From NCBI RefSeq assembly GCF_051486985.1, contig NZ_JAHVDV010000016.1, forward strand, positions 1-64,000: a stretch of DNA of 64,000 nt, written 5' to 3'. Origin of the DNA: CBFFRJ01 sp051486985. Lineage in GTDB: Bacteria; Pseudomonadota; Gammaproteobacteria; Enterobacterales; Enterobacteriaceae. Positions 9,339 to 17,245 of the stretch are shown one piece after another. Numbering within the stretch: position 1 is the first letter of the stretch; the number at the start of each line of letters is the position of its first letter. A program made the position numbers and the translations under genes. The notes below the pieces were generated by a model. The model was not told the DNA's origin and did no database searches. It saw only the letters and a list, made by a program, of their open reading frames with translations.

Positions 9339-9403
9339 GATGGAGGTGGAAGCTGTCCGCTGACAGGTTATCATGAGTGAACGTTGAAATGAGAAGAGGC
9401 TGT

Positions 9404-10213
9404 ATGACTGTTACCAACAATAAAACCCAAATCGATCGCCTGCTCGGCATCATGGCGCGTCTGCGTGACCCGGAAAACGGCTGCCCGTGGGACAAAGAAC
9501 AGACGTTTGCCACCATCGCGCCTTACACCCTCGAAGAGACCTACGAAGTGCTGGACGCTATCGCCCGTGAAGACTTTGACGATCTGCGTGGTGAGCTGGG
9601 TGATTTGCTCTTCCAGGTCGTGTTCTATGCACAGATGGCTCAGGAGAAGACGCTGTTTAACTTTGATGATGTCTGTGCCGCGATAAGCGACAAGCTGGAA
9701 CGTCGTCATCCGCATATTTTTGGTAACGCCCATGCCGGGAACAGCACCGAGGTGCTGGCGCGCTGGGAAGCGATCAAATCAGCGGAACGCGCCGAAAAAT
9801 CTCAGCATTCAGCGCTGGACGATATCCCTCATAGCCTGCCAGCGTTAATGCGTGCCCATAAAATCCAGAAACGCTGTTCTACGGTGGGTTTTGACTGGAC
9901 GACGCTTGGGCCGGTGCTGGATAAAGTTTATGAAGAGATTGATGAAGTGATGGATGAGGCAAAACAGGCCGTCGTGGATGAGAAAAAACTGGAAGAGGAG
10001 ATGGGCGATTTACTGTTTGCAACCGTCAATCTTTCCCGTCACCTGGGGGTAAAAGCCGAAGTCGCCTTACAAAAAGCCAACCTGAAATTTGAGCGCCGTT
10101 TCCGCGAAGTGGAAAGAATCGTGACCGCACGTGGTCTGGAAATGACCGGGGTTGATCTCGAAACGATGGAAGAAGTCTGGCAGGAAGTAAAACGCCAGGA
10201 AACTGATCTCTAA
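9404..10213 (+). CDS. mazG: Nucleoside triphosphate pyrophosphohydrolase MazG
   Basis: House-cleaning enzyme that hydrolyses (d)NTPs to monophosphate and pyrophosphate; in E. coli it also lowers ppGpp and limits MazEF-dependent death. Two tandem MazG folds are present; each has the metal-binding acidic pattern, first EETYEVLDAI...GELGDLLFQ (about residues 42-70), then EIDEVMDEA...EEEMGDLLFA (about 178-205). An in-frame GTG at 9377 exists, but the ATG at 9404 has GAGAAGAGG just upstream and gives a length (269 aa) close to E. coli MazG (263). Here it stands without mazEF. Confidence 0.93.
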   Translation: MTVTNNKTQIDRLLGIMARLRDPENGCPWDKEQTFATIAPYTLEETYEVLDAIAREDFDDLRGELGDLLFQVVFYAQMAQEKTLFNFDDVCAAISDKLERRHPHIFGNAHAGNSTEVLARWEAIKSAERAEKSQHSALDDIPHSLPALMRAHKIQKRCSTVGFDWTTLGPVLDKVYEEIDEVMDEAKQAVVDEKKLEEEMGDLLFATVNLSRHLGVKAEVALQKANLKFERRFREVERIVTARGLEMTGVDLETMEEVWQEVKRQETDL

Positions 10214-10227
10214 CGAGTTTCTGCGAT

Positions 10228-10272
10228 CAAGCGCTATTTGTGTGATTTTTTAAATAACAAGCGCTTGATTTG
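10228..10272 (+). promoter_or_regulatory. Inverted repeat in the mazG-pyrG gap
   Basis: ATCAAGCGCT and AGCGCTTGAT form a perfect 10-bp inverted repeat around a 24-base AT-rich loop, shortly after the mazG stop and about 160 bases before pyrG. The right arm itself contains the palindrome AAGCGCTT. It could be a terminator-like hairpin (T-rich inside the loop rather than after the stem) or a binding site upstream of the pyrG promoter. The sequence does not decide. Confidence 0.4.
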
Positions 10273-10436
10273 CGTCAAAAACATTTAGCCGAAAGTGGCT
10301 ATTTTCTCACTCCCATTGCGAGTTTTGGCTGAGACAGGAGACGGAGAATGAAAGTTTGTGGCGCTCGTCGTGTTCGGGTATACTACTTTCCCGTCCTGGT
10401 TATTCCATCGTTTCACCCTAACTTCTCAGGTTCAGC

Positions 10437-12074
10437 ATGACAACGAACTATATTTTTGTGACCGGCGGGGTCGTATCCTCTCTGGGTAAAGGCATTGCCG
10501 CAGCCTCCCTCGCAGCCATTCTTGAAGCCCGTGGCCTCAATGTGACCATGATGAAACTGGATCCGTATATCAACGTCGATCCAGGTACCATGAGCCCAAT
10601 CCAACACGGGGAAGTGTTCGTTACTGAAGACGGCGCTGAAACCGATCTGGACCTGGGTCACTATGAGCGTTTTATCCGTACCAAGATGACGCGTCGTAAC
10701 AACTTCACGACAGGTCGTATCTATTCTGATGTATTGCGCAAAGAGCGCCGTGGCGACTATCTTGGCGCGACCGTTCAGGTCATTCCGCATATTACTAACG
10801 CCATTAAAGAGCGCATCATTGCGGGTGGCGAAGGTCACGACGTCGTGCTGGTCGAGATTGGCGGTACCGTCGGTGATATCGAATCTCTGCCGTTCCTTGA
10901 AGCCATTCGCCAGCTGGCGGTCGACATTGGTCGTGAGCACGCGCTGTTCATGCATCTGACCCTGGTGCCGTACATGGCCGCAGCGGGTGAAGTTAAAACC
11001 AAACCGACTCAGCACTCTGTAAAAGAGCTGCTCTCTATCGGTATTCAGCCAGACATTCTGGTTTGCCGCTCCGATCGTGCGGTGCCTGCCAATGAACGTG
11101 CGAAAATTGCATTGTTCTGTAACGTGCCTGAAAAAGCCGTTATTTCAATGAAAGATGTCGATTCCATTTATAAAATTCCGGGCCTGTTGAAATCACAGGG
11201 CCTGGACGATTATATTTGTAAACGATTCAGCTTGAACTGTCCGGAAGCAAACCTGTCAGAATGGGAACAGGTGATTTACGAAGAAGCGAACCCGGCAGGG
11301 GAAGTGACTATTGGTATGATCGGCAAGTACATTGAACTGCCTGACGCCTATAAGTCCGTAATTGAAGCACTAAAACACGGTGGCCTGAAAAACCGCGTGA
11401 CCGTTAACATCAAGCTGATTGATTCGCAGGATGTTGAGACCCGTGGTGTAGAAATTCTGAAAGATCTGGATGCTATTCTGATCCCTGGCGGCTTCGGCTA
11501 CCGTGGGGTTGAGGGCAAGATCGCCACCGCACGCTATGCACGTGAAAACAATATTCCTTATCTGGGTATTTGCCTGGGTATGCAGGTGGCTCTCATCGAG
11601 TTTGCTCGCCACGTTGCGGGCATGGATAACGCCAACTCAACGGAATTTGTGCCAGACTGTAAGTACCCGGTTGTGGCGCTCATTACCGAATGGCGAGATG
11701 AAGAAGGCCAGATTGAAGTACGTTCGGAGAAGAGCGATCTCGGTGGCACTATGCGTCTTGGGGCGCAGCAATGCCAGCTCAGCGATGACAGCCTGGTCCG
11801 TCGGTTGTACGACGCGCCTACCATTGTTGAACGTCATCGCCATCGTTATGAAGTCAACAATCTGCTGTTGAAACAAATTGAAGCTGCGGGTCTGCGTGTT
11901 GCAGGCCGTTCCGGCGATGATCAGTTGGTCGAGATCATCGAAGTGCCAAACCACCCGTGGTTTGTCGCTTGTCAGTTCCACCCGGAATTTACTTCTACGC
12001 CGCGTGATGGGCACCCACTGTTTGCTGGTTTTGTGAAAGCCGCCAGTGAGTTCCAGAAACGTCAGGCGAAGTAA
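10437..12074 (+). CDS. pyrG: CTP synthase
   Basis: Makes CTP from UTP using ATP and glutamine-derived ammonia, the last step of de novo pyrimidine nucleotide synthesis. It is 545 aa, as in E. coli. The N-terminal synthetase domain begins TTNYIFVTGGVVSSLGKG, with the P-loop-like GGVVSSLGKG. The C-terminal class I glutamine amidotransferase domain (about 290-545) has the nucleophile segment LGICLGMQ (Cys near 379) and the His-Glu pair in QFHPEF. The eno gene follows on the same strand after 200 bases, the usual enteric arrangement. Confidence 0.98.
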   Translation: MTTNYIFVTGGVVSSLGKGIAAASLAAILEARGLNVTMMKLDPYINVDPGTMSPIQHGEVFVTEDGAETDLDLGHYERFIRTKMTRRNNFTTGRIYSDVLRKERRGDYLGATVQVIPHITNAIKERIIAGGEGHDVVLVEIGGTVGDIESLPFLEAIRQLAVDIGREHALFMHLTLVPYMAAAGEVKTKPTQHSVKELLSIGIQPDILVCRSDRAVPANERAKIALFCNVPEKAVISMKDVDSIYKIPGLLKSQGLDDYICKRFSLNCPEANLSEWEQVIYEEANPAGEVTIGMIGKYIELPDAYKSVIEALKHGGLKNRVTVNIKLIDSQDVETRGVEILKDLDAILIPGGFGYRGVEGKIATARYARENNIPYLGICLGMQVALIEFARHVAGMDNANSTEFVPDCKYPVVALITEWRDEEGQIEVRSEKSDLGGTMRLGAQQCQLSDDSLVRRLYDAPTIVERHRHRYEVNNLLLKQIEAAGLRVAGRSGDDQLVEIIEVPNHPWFVACQFHPEFTSTPRDGHPLFAGFVKAASEFQKRQAK

Positions 12075-12274
12075 GAGTTTGAACGGCAATGCTTCTTAAG
12101 GCGCTCCACTAGCATTCGTTCTACTACAAGGCAGCCTGTGAGTGAACCCCCGGGAGCTTAGTAATCTAAGTGACCGGCGTGAACAAGCAGGCTAACGCAG
12201 TTGTAGGGCGGAGAATGAAAGAGCGGGCATTGTTTGTCTGGAGTTTTAGTTTAACTTGTACTGAGGAAATCCTA

Positions 12275-13573
12275 ATGTCCAAAATCGTTAAAGTCATCGG
12301 TCGTGAAATCATCGACTCCCGTGGTAACCCGACTGTTGAAGCTGAAGTTCACCTGGAAGGTGGTTTCGTAGGTCTGGCAGCCGCTCCGTCAGGTGCTTCT
12401 ACTGGTTCCCGCGAAGCGCTGGAACTGCGCGATGGCGACAAATCTCGCTTCCTGGGTAAAGGCGTACTGAAAGCTGTTGGCGCGGTCAATGGTCCGATCG
12501 CTCAGGCTATCCTGGGTAAAGACGCAAAAGATCAGGCTGGCATCGACAAGATCATGATCGACCTCGATGGCACTGAAAACAAATCCAACTTTGGTGCAAA
12601 CGCCATTCTGGCCGTTTCCCTGGCTGCGGCTAAAGCTGCTGCAGCGTCCAAAGGTCTGCCGCTGTACGCACACATCGCTGAACTGAACGGCACGCCAGGC
12701 AAATACTCTATGCCGGTTCCGATGATGAACATCATCAACGGTGGTGAGCACGCTGACAACAACGTCGACATCCAGGAATTCATGATTCAGCCAGTTGGCG
12801 CGAAATCCCTGAAAGAAGCCGTACGTATGGGTTCAGAAGTGTTCCATAACCTGGCTAAAGTTCTGAAATCCAAAGGTATGAACACAGCAGTGGGTGACGA
12901 AGGTGGCTATGCGCCGAACCTGGGTTCCAACGCTGAAGCACTGGCTGTAATCGCAGAAGCGGTTAAAGCAGCTGGCTACGAACTTGGCACTGACATCACA
13001 CTGGCGATGGACTGTGCAGCATCTGAATTCTACAAAGATGGTAAATATGTTCTGGCTGGCGAAGGCAACAAAGCCTTCACCTCTGAAGAGTTCACTCACT
13101 TCCTGGAAGATCTGACCAAACAGTACCCGATCGTCTCCATCGAAGATGGCCTGGACGAGTCTGACTGGGCTGGCTTCGCTTACCAGACCAAAGTACTGGG
13201 CGACAAAATCCAGCTGGTTGGTGACGATCTGTTCGTAACCAACACCAAGATCCTGAAAGAAGGTATCGAAAAAGGCATCGTTAACTCCATCCTGATCAAA
13301 TTCAACCAGATCGGTTCTCTGACCGAAACTCTGGCTGCGATCAAAATGGCGAAAGATGCTGGTTACACCGCTGTTATCTCTCACCGTTCTGGCGAAACTG
13401 AAGACGCGACCATCGCAGATCTTGCTGTTGGTACCGCTGCAGGCCAGATCAAAACTGGTTCTATGAGCCGTTCTGACCGCGTTGCTAAATACAACCAGCT
13501 GATTCGTATCGAAGAAGCACTGGGTGAACAAGCGCCGTACCACGGTCGTAAAGAGATCAAAGGCCAGGCATAA
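12275..13573 (+). CDS. eno: Enolase
   Basis: Glycolytic enzyme converting 2-phosphoglycerate to phosphoenolpyruvate; in enterics it also scaffolds RNase E in the degradosome. An in-frame upstream codon at 12170 would extend the protein by 35 residues, but the ATG at 12275 has TGAGGAAAT before it and gives MSKIVKVIGREIIDSRGNP and exactly 432 aa. The enolase signature ILIKFNQIGSLTET with its catalytic Lys and the SHRSGETED loop are intact. Codon use is strongly biased (CTG, GGT, AAA, GAA), as for a highly expressed gene. The 200-base leader between pyrG and eno probably carries its own promoters. Confidence 0.98.
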   Translation: MSKIVKVIGREIIDSRGNPTVEAEVHLEGGFVGLAAAPSGASTGSREALELRDGDKSRFLGKGVLKAVGAVNGPIAQAILGKDAKDQAGIDKIMIDLDGTENKSNFGANAILAVSLAAAKAAAASKGLPLYAHIAELNGTPGKYSMPVPMMNIINGGEHADNNVDIQEFMIQPVGAKSLKEAVRMGSEVFHNLAKVLKSKGMNTAVGDEGGYAPNLGSNAEALAVIAEAVKAAGYELGTDITLAMDCAASEFYKDGKYVLAGEGNKAFTSEEFTHFLEDLTKQYPIVSIEDGLDESDWAGFAYQTKVLGDKIQLVGDDLFVTNTKILKEGIEKGIVNSILIKFNQIGSLTETLAAIKMAKDAGYTAVISHRSGETEDATIADLAVGTAAGQIKTGSMSRSDRVAKYNQLIRIEEALGEQAPYHGRKEIKGQA

Positions 13574-13593
13574 GCCTGACTTGCCTGAGAAAT

Positions 13594-13618
13594 AAAACCC
13601 GCTTCGGCGGGTTTTTTT
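13594..13618 (+). terminator. Rho-independent terminator of eno
   Basis: AAACCCGC-TTCG-GCGGGTTT followed by seven Ts: an eight-pair stem closed by a stable TTCG tetraloop, 20 bases after the eno stop. Confidence 0.92.
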
Positions 13619-13703
13619 ATGGGCGCAGGAAAGCAGCTCTCGCACATGACCTGATGCACAACATCTGCGATAATTTATATTCACCCCATCAATAGAGTTT
13701 ACT

Positions 13704-14375
13704 ATGCAGTACCCGATTAATGAGATGTTCCAGACCCTGCAAGGTGAGGGTTACTTTACCGGCGTCCCCGCCATTTTTATTCGTTTACAGGGATGCCCGG
13801 TGGGTTGCGCCTGGTGCGACACCAAACACACCTGGGATAAGCTTGAAGATCGGGAAATCTCCCTCTACAGCATTCTGGCTAAAACCAAAGAGAACGATAA
13901 GTGGGGCGCGGCAACCAGCGAAGACCTGCTGACGATTATCGAGCGTCAGGGCTGGACGGCTCGCCATGTGGTGATTACCGGCGGCGAACCCTGCATTCAT
14001 GATCTGATTCCCCTGACCCACCTTCTGACAAAACACGGATTCAGCTGCCAGGTTGAAACCAGCGGCACCCATGAGATACGTACTTCGCATGCGACCTGGG
14101 TGACCGTGTCGCCGAAAGTGAATATGCGCGGCGGGTATGACATCCTCCAGCAGGCGCTGGAACGCGCGGATGAAATTAAGCACCCGGTCGGGCGTATGCG
14201 AGATATTGAGGCGCTGGATGAATTGCTGACCCAACTGAAAGACGATAAACACCGGGTGATTGCCTTGCAGCCTATCAGCCAGAAAGAGGATGCAACACGT
14301 CTGTGCATTGAAACCTGTATCGCTCGCAACTGGCGGCTATCGATGCAGACGCACAAGTACCTCAATATCGCCTGA
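13704..14375 (+). CDS. queE: 7-carboxy-7-deazaguanine synthase QueE
   Basis: Radical-SAM enzyme of queuosine synthesis that turns 6-carboxytetrahydropterin, the QueD product, into 7-carboxy-7-deazaguanine. It is 223 aa. The 4Fe-4S cysteines lie in QGCPVGCAWCDTKH near residues 30-43, and the SAM-binding GGEP motif (VVITGGEPCIH) is near residue 92. It ends SMQTHKYLNIA, like E. coli QueE. It runs convergent with queD, the two being separated by a CRISPR relic, as in E. coli K-12, where CRISPR2 adjoins this gene. Confidence 0.96.
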   Translation: MQYPINEMFQTLQGEGYFTGVPAIFIRLQGCPVGCAWCDTKHTWDKLEDREISLYSILAKTKENDKWGAATSEDLLTIIERQGWTARHVVITGGEPCIHDLIPLTHLLTKHGFSCQVETSGTHEIRTSHATWVTVSPKVNMRGGYDILQQALERADEIKHPVGRMRDIEALDELLTQLKDDKHRVIALQPISQKEDATRLCIETCIARNWRLSMQTHKYLNIA

Positions 14376-14402
14376 TTTTTCGCGTCTGGTGCGACACCTC
14401 TT

Positions 14403-14438
14403 AAAAAAGCGTCTTGTGTTATAGCAAGGCGCTTTTTT
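14403..14438 (+). terminator. Rho-independent terminator of queE
   Basis: AAAAAAGCGTCTTG pairs with CAAGGCGCTTTTTT around an 8-base loop (one G-T pair); the stem ends in a run of six Ts. It lies 27 bases after the queE stop. Confidence 0.85.
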
Positions 14439-14519
14439 ATTTCTCTTCTGTTAGCTTTTGTACGATGGTCGGTGAAATAAGATTTGGGCCTGGATGGTTT
14501 TTTATTTTCAATAATAATC

Positions 14520-14608
14520 AATACGTTAGTTTTGTTCACACGTGTCAAAAAATCGGTAGATTTTTGCGCTTGATAAATCTTTTTATCATTCAACAGGTTG
14601 CGATTAGG
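14520..14608 (+). promoter_or_regulatory. Leader-like sequence of the queE-queD CRISPR relic
   Basis: The AT-rich stretch immediately left of the first repeat contains TCGGTAGATTTTT, close to the GTTGGTAGA element that I recall from E. coli type I-E leaders. The terminal repeat degenerates on the right-hand side, which agrees with the leader lying on the left. No clean IHF consensus was found here, unlike at the second relic. Confidence 0.45.
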
Positions 14609-14698
14609 GTGTTCCCCGCGCGAGCGGGGATAAACCGCAGGGGGGCGAGTATGGCTGGTTGCTCGATAAGTGTTCCCCGCGCCAGCGGGGATGAACCT
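14609..14698 (+). CRISPR. Minimal type I-E CRISPR array: two repeats, one spacer
   Basis: Repeat 1 is 14609-14637 (29 bases, beginning GTGTTCCCCGCGCGAGCGGG and ending GATAAACCG). Repeat 2 is 14670-14698 (beginning GTGTTCCCCGCGCCAGCGGG and ending GATGAACCT, so degenerate at its 3' end as terminal repeats are). The spacer between them, 14638-14669, is exactly 32 bases. Repeat length, spacer length and repeat sequence all fit type I-E. No cas gene exists anywhere in the window. The spacer has no match I can name. Confidence 0.93.
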
Positions 14699-14753
14699 TC
14701 ACAAAAGTATGGGGGCCCCAGCCCAGGCAGAAGAGGAGGGCGTAGCCGAAAGG

Positions 14754-15116
14754 CTACTCTCCGCGATATATGCAACCTGCCGTACAGGTCTCTTTAATCG
14801 TTACGGCGCTCAGCAACGGCACGACAGGTTTAACCTGATCCCAGATCCATTTTGCCAGCACTTCGCTGGTTGGATTTTCAAGGCCGGGAATCTCATTAAG
14901 GTAAAAGTGATCGAGGCGATCGTACGTCGGCCTGAAGGCCGCTTTCAGCTCGGCAAAATCCATGATCCAGCCGGTATGGGGATCCACCTCGCCCGTGATT
15001 TCCAGGCGCACCATAAACGAGTGGCCATGAAGACGACCGCACTTATGCCCGGCGGGGACATGAGGCAAATGATGGGCGGCTTCAAACATGAAATCTTTAA
15101 ATAAGGTGGTAGACAT
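14754..15116 (-). CDS. queD: 6-carboxy-5,6,7,8-tetrahydropterin synthase QueD
   Basis: Converts dihydroneopterin triphosphate to 6-carboxytetrahydropterin, the second step of queuosine precursor synthesis, directly upstream of QueE. It is 120 aa, as expected. The catalytic Cys lies in HKCGRLHGHSF (Cys near 26), with zinc-binding histidines in FEAAHHL and LHGHS; the Asp-His pair is in YDRLDHFYLN. The stop codon lies inside a GTAGCC-GAAA-GGCTAC hairpin. It is divergent from cysJ. Confidence 0.96.
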   Translation of the reverse strand: MSTTLFKDFMFEAAHHLPHVPAGHKCGRLHGHSFMVRLEITGEVDPHTGWIMDFAELKAAFRPTYDRLDHFYLNEIPGLENPTSEVLAKWIWDQVKPVVPLLSAVTIKETCTAGCIYRGE

Positions 15117-15433
15117 AATTTACTCTCTGACTGAAAAAAAACCGCCGCATGGTAGCCCGAATAACCTTTTTTAGCATTAACTAAAACCGCTAAAAGTGTT
15201 TGTAGCGGCTATACCCGTGGTTTGCTTTGATCTTTTATTTACATATCAACCACTTGTTTAATCTGTTTTACTGTTAAAAACTATAACTAAAACAGGTTAG
15301 TTCTTTTGGTTATTTGATATTTCCAACCTTTCTTTAATTGTTATTATCCCCGCCGTTAACCTTACTTTCTCTTCTGTTTTTATCGCGCTGACAGGGCGTG
15401 GAAACAGCTTTGCTTACTGGAACATAACGACGC
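15117..15433 (+). promoter_or_regulatory. queD / cysJIH divergent promoter region with likely CysB site
   Basis: This is the 317-base gap between the divergent queD and cysJ genes. The segment around 15290-15350 is AT-rich with TTTGATATTTCCAACC and TTTAATTGTTATTATC, which resembles the E. coli cysJIH promoter as I remember it, where CysB with N-acetylserine activates. I cannot fix the -35 and -10 boxes with confidence. An inverted repeat AACCGCTA / TAGCGGCT lies near 15185-15211. Confidence 0.55.
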
Positions 15434-17245
15434 ATGACGACTCAGGTCCCACCTTCCGCTTTGCTTCCGCTGAACCCGGAGCAACTGGCACGCCTGACGG
15501 CGGCCACTACCGACCTCACCCCCACCCAGCTTGCCTGGGTTTCTGGCTATTTCTGGGGCGTACTCAACCAGCAGCCAGGTGCCAGCGCTGGCGCGACAGC
15601 ACCGGCCTCTGCTGTTGAAACACCCACTATTACCGTGATTTCAGCCTCTCAGACAGGCAATGCGCGCCGTGTGGCAGAAGCGCTGCGCGATGATCTGCTC
15701 GCGGCAAAACTCAACGTAAATCTGGTAAGCGCGGGCGACTATAAATTCAAACAAATCGCCAACGAAAAATTACTGGTGGTGGTGGCCTCGACGCAGGGTG
15801 AGGGCGACGCACCGGAAGAAGCTGTCGCATTACATAAGTTCCTGTTCTCGAAAAAAGCGCCGAAGCTGAATGGCGCGGCCTTTGCCGTCTTTGGTCTGGG
15901 TGATACCTCCTATGAATTCTTCTGCCAGGTGGGCAAAGATTTTGACAATAAGCTGGCTGAGCTCGGGGCTGAACGTCTGCTCGATCGCGTTGATGCTGAC
16001 GTTGAATACCAGGCCGCCGCGGCAGAGTGGCGTGCCCGCATCGTCGAGGTATTGAAAGCGCGTGTGCCTGAAGAGACCCCAGCCCAGGCTGCGGTAACAG
16101 CAAGCGGTGTGGTAAACGAGGTCTTCACCAGCCCATATACAAAAGAAGAACCGCTGACGGCGACGCTCTCTGTTAATCAAAAAATTACCGGGCGTAACTC
16201 AGAAAAAGATGTTCGCCACCTTGAAATCGATCTGGGCGATTCCGGCCTGCGTTACCAGCCAGGTGATGCATTGGGCGTGTGGTACGAGAACGATCCGGCG
16301 CTGGTCAAAGAGCTTGTAGAACTGCTTTGGCTGAAAGGGGATGAGCAGGTCACGGTCGACGGCAAAACGCTGCCGCTGGCGGAAGCGTTGCAATGGCATT
16401 TCGAACTGACGGTGAACACTGCCAATATCGTAGAGAACTACGCTACCCTGACCCGCAGTGAATCTCTGCTGCCGCTGGTGGGCGATAAGGCTCAGTTACA
16501 ACATTATGCGGCTACCACGCCGATTGTGGATATGGTGCGCTTCTCCCCGGCGCAACTTGATGCTGAGGCCCTGACCGGCCTGCTGCGTCCGCTCACCCCG
16601 CGTCTGTACTCTATTGCCTCATCCCAGGCGGAAGTGGAAACGGAAGTGCATGTGACGCTGGGCGTCGTGCGCTACGACGTGGAAGGCCGCGCTCGCGCGG
16701 GTGGAGCCTCCAGTTTCCTTGCTGACCGCGTGGAAGAAGAGGGCGAAGTTCGGGTGTTCATCGAACATAACGACAACTTCCGTCTGCCTGCCAACCCACA
16801 AACCCCGGTAATTATGATTGGGCCAGGCACCGGTATTGCGCCGTTCCGCGCCTTTATGCAACAACGTGCGGCAGAGGGGGCTGAGGGGAAAAACTGGTTG
16901 TTCTTCGGCAACCCGCACTTCACCGAAGATTTCCTCTACCAGGTCGAGTGGCAGCGCTATGTCAAAGAGGGCGTGCTGAACCGTATCGATCTGGCCTGGT
17001 CCCGTGACCAGAAAGAAAAAATATACGTACAAGACAAACTGCGCCAGCAGGGCGCGGAACTGTGGCGCTGGATTAATGACGGTGCCCATATTTATGTCTG
17101 TGGCGACGCCAATCGCATGGCGAAAGACGTTGAGCAGGCTTTACTGGACGTGATTGCTGAATTTGGCGCGATGGACGCTGAAGCAGCAGACGAATATTTA
17201 AGTGAGCTGCGCGTTGAGCGCCGTTATCAGCGAGATGTCTACTAA
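15434..17245 (+). CDS. cysJ: Sulfite reductase [NADPH] flavoprotein alpha subunit
   Basis: Takes electrons from NADPH through FAD and FMN to the CysI hemoprotein in the six-electron reduction of sulfite to sulfide. It is 603 aa, versus 599 in E. coli. An N-terminal flavodoxin domain (SASQTGNARRVAEAL near residue 72) is followed by the FAD-binding RLYSIASS segment near 390 and the NADPH-binding GPGTGIAPFRAFMQQ near 457. It ends RRYQRDVY. The stop and the cysI start share one base (TAATG), so translation is coupled. It is the first gene of cysJIH. Confidence 0.98.
   Translation: MTTQVPPSALLPLNPEQLARLTAATTDLTPTQLAWVSGYFWGVLNQQPGASAGATAPASAVETPTITVISASQTGNARRVAEALRDDLLAAKLNVNLVSAGDYKFKQIANEKLLVVVASTQGEGDAPEEAVALHKFLFSKKAPKLNGAAFAVFGLGDTSYEFFCQVGKDFDNKLAELGAERLLDRVDADVEYQAAAAEWRARIVEVLKARVPEETPAQAAVTASGVVNEVFTSPYTKEEPLTATLSVNQKITGRNSEKDVRHLEIDLGDSGLRYQPGDALGVWYENDPALVKELVELLWLKGDEQVTVDGKTLPLAEALQWHFELTVNTANIVENYATLTRSESLLPLVGDKAQLQHYAATTPIVDMVRFSPAQLDAEALTGLLRPLTPRLYSIASSQAEVETEVHVTLGVVRYDVEGRARAGGASSFLADRVEEEGEVRVFIEHNDNFRLPANPQTPVIMIGPGTGIAPFRAFMQQRAAEGAEGKNWLFFGNPHFTEDFLYQVEWQRYVKEGVLNRIDLAWSRDQKEKIYVQDKLRQQGAELWRWINDGAHIYVCGDANRMAKDVEQALLDVIAEFGAMDAEAADEYLSELRVERRYQRDVY

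Noticed and set aside
14590..14775. Minus-strand open frame across the first CRISPR relic with RFIPARAGNT-like sequence
   Set aside because: This is the translation of type I-E repeats, a well-known annotation artefact.
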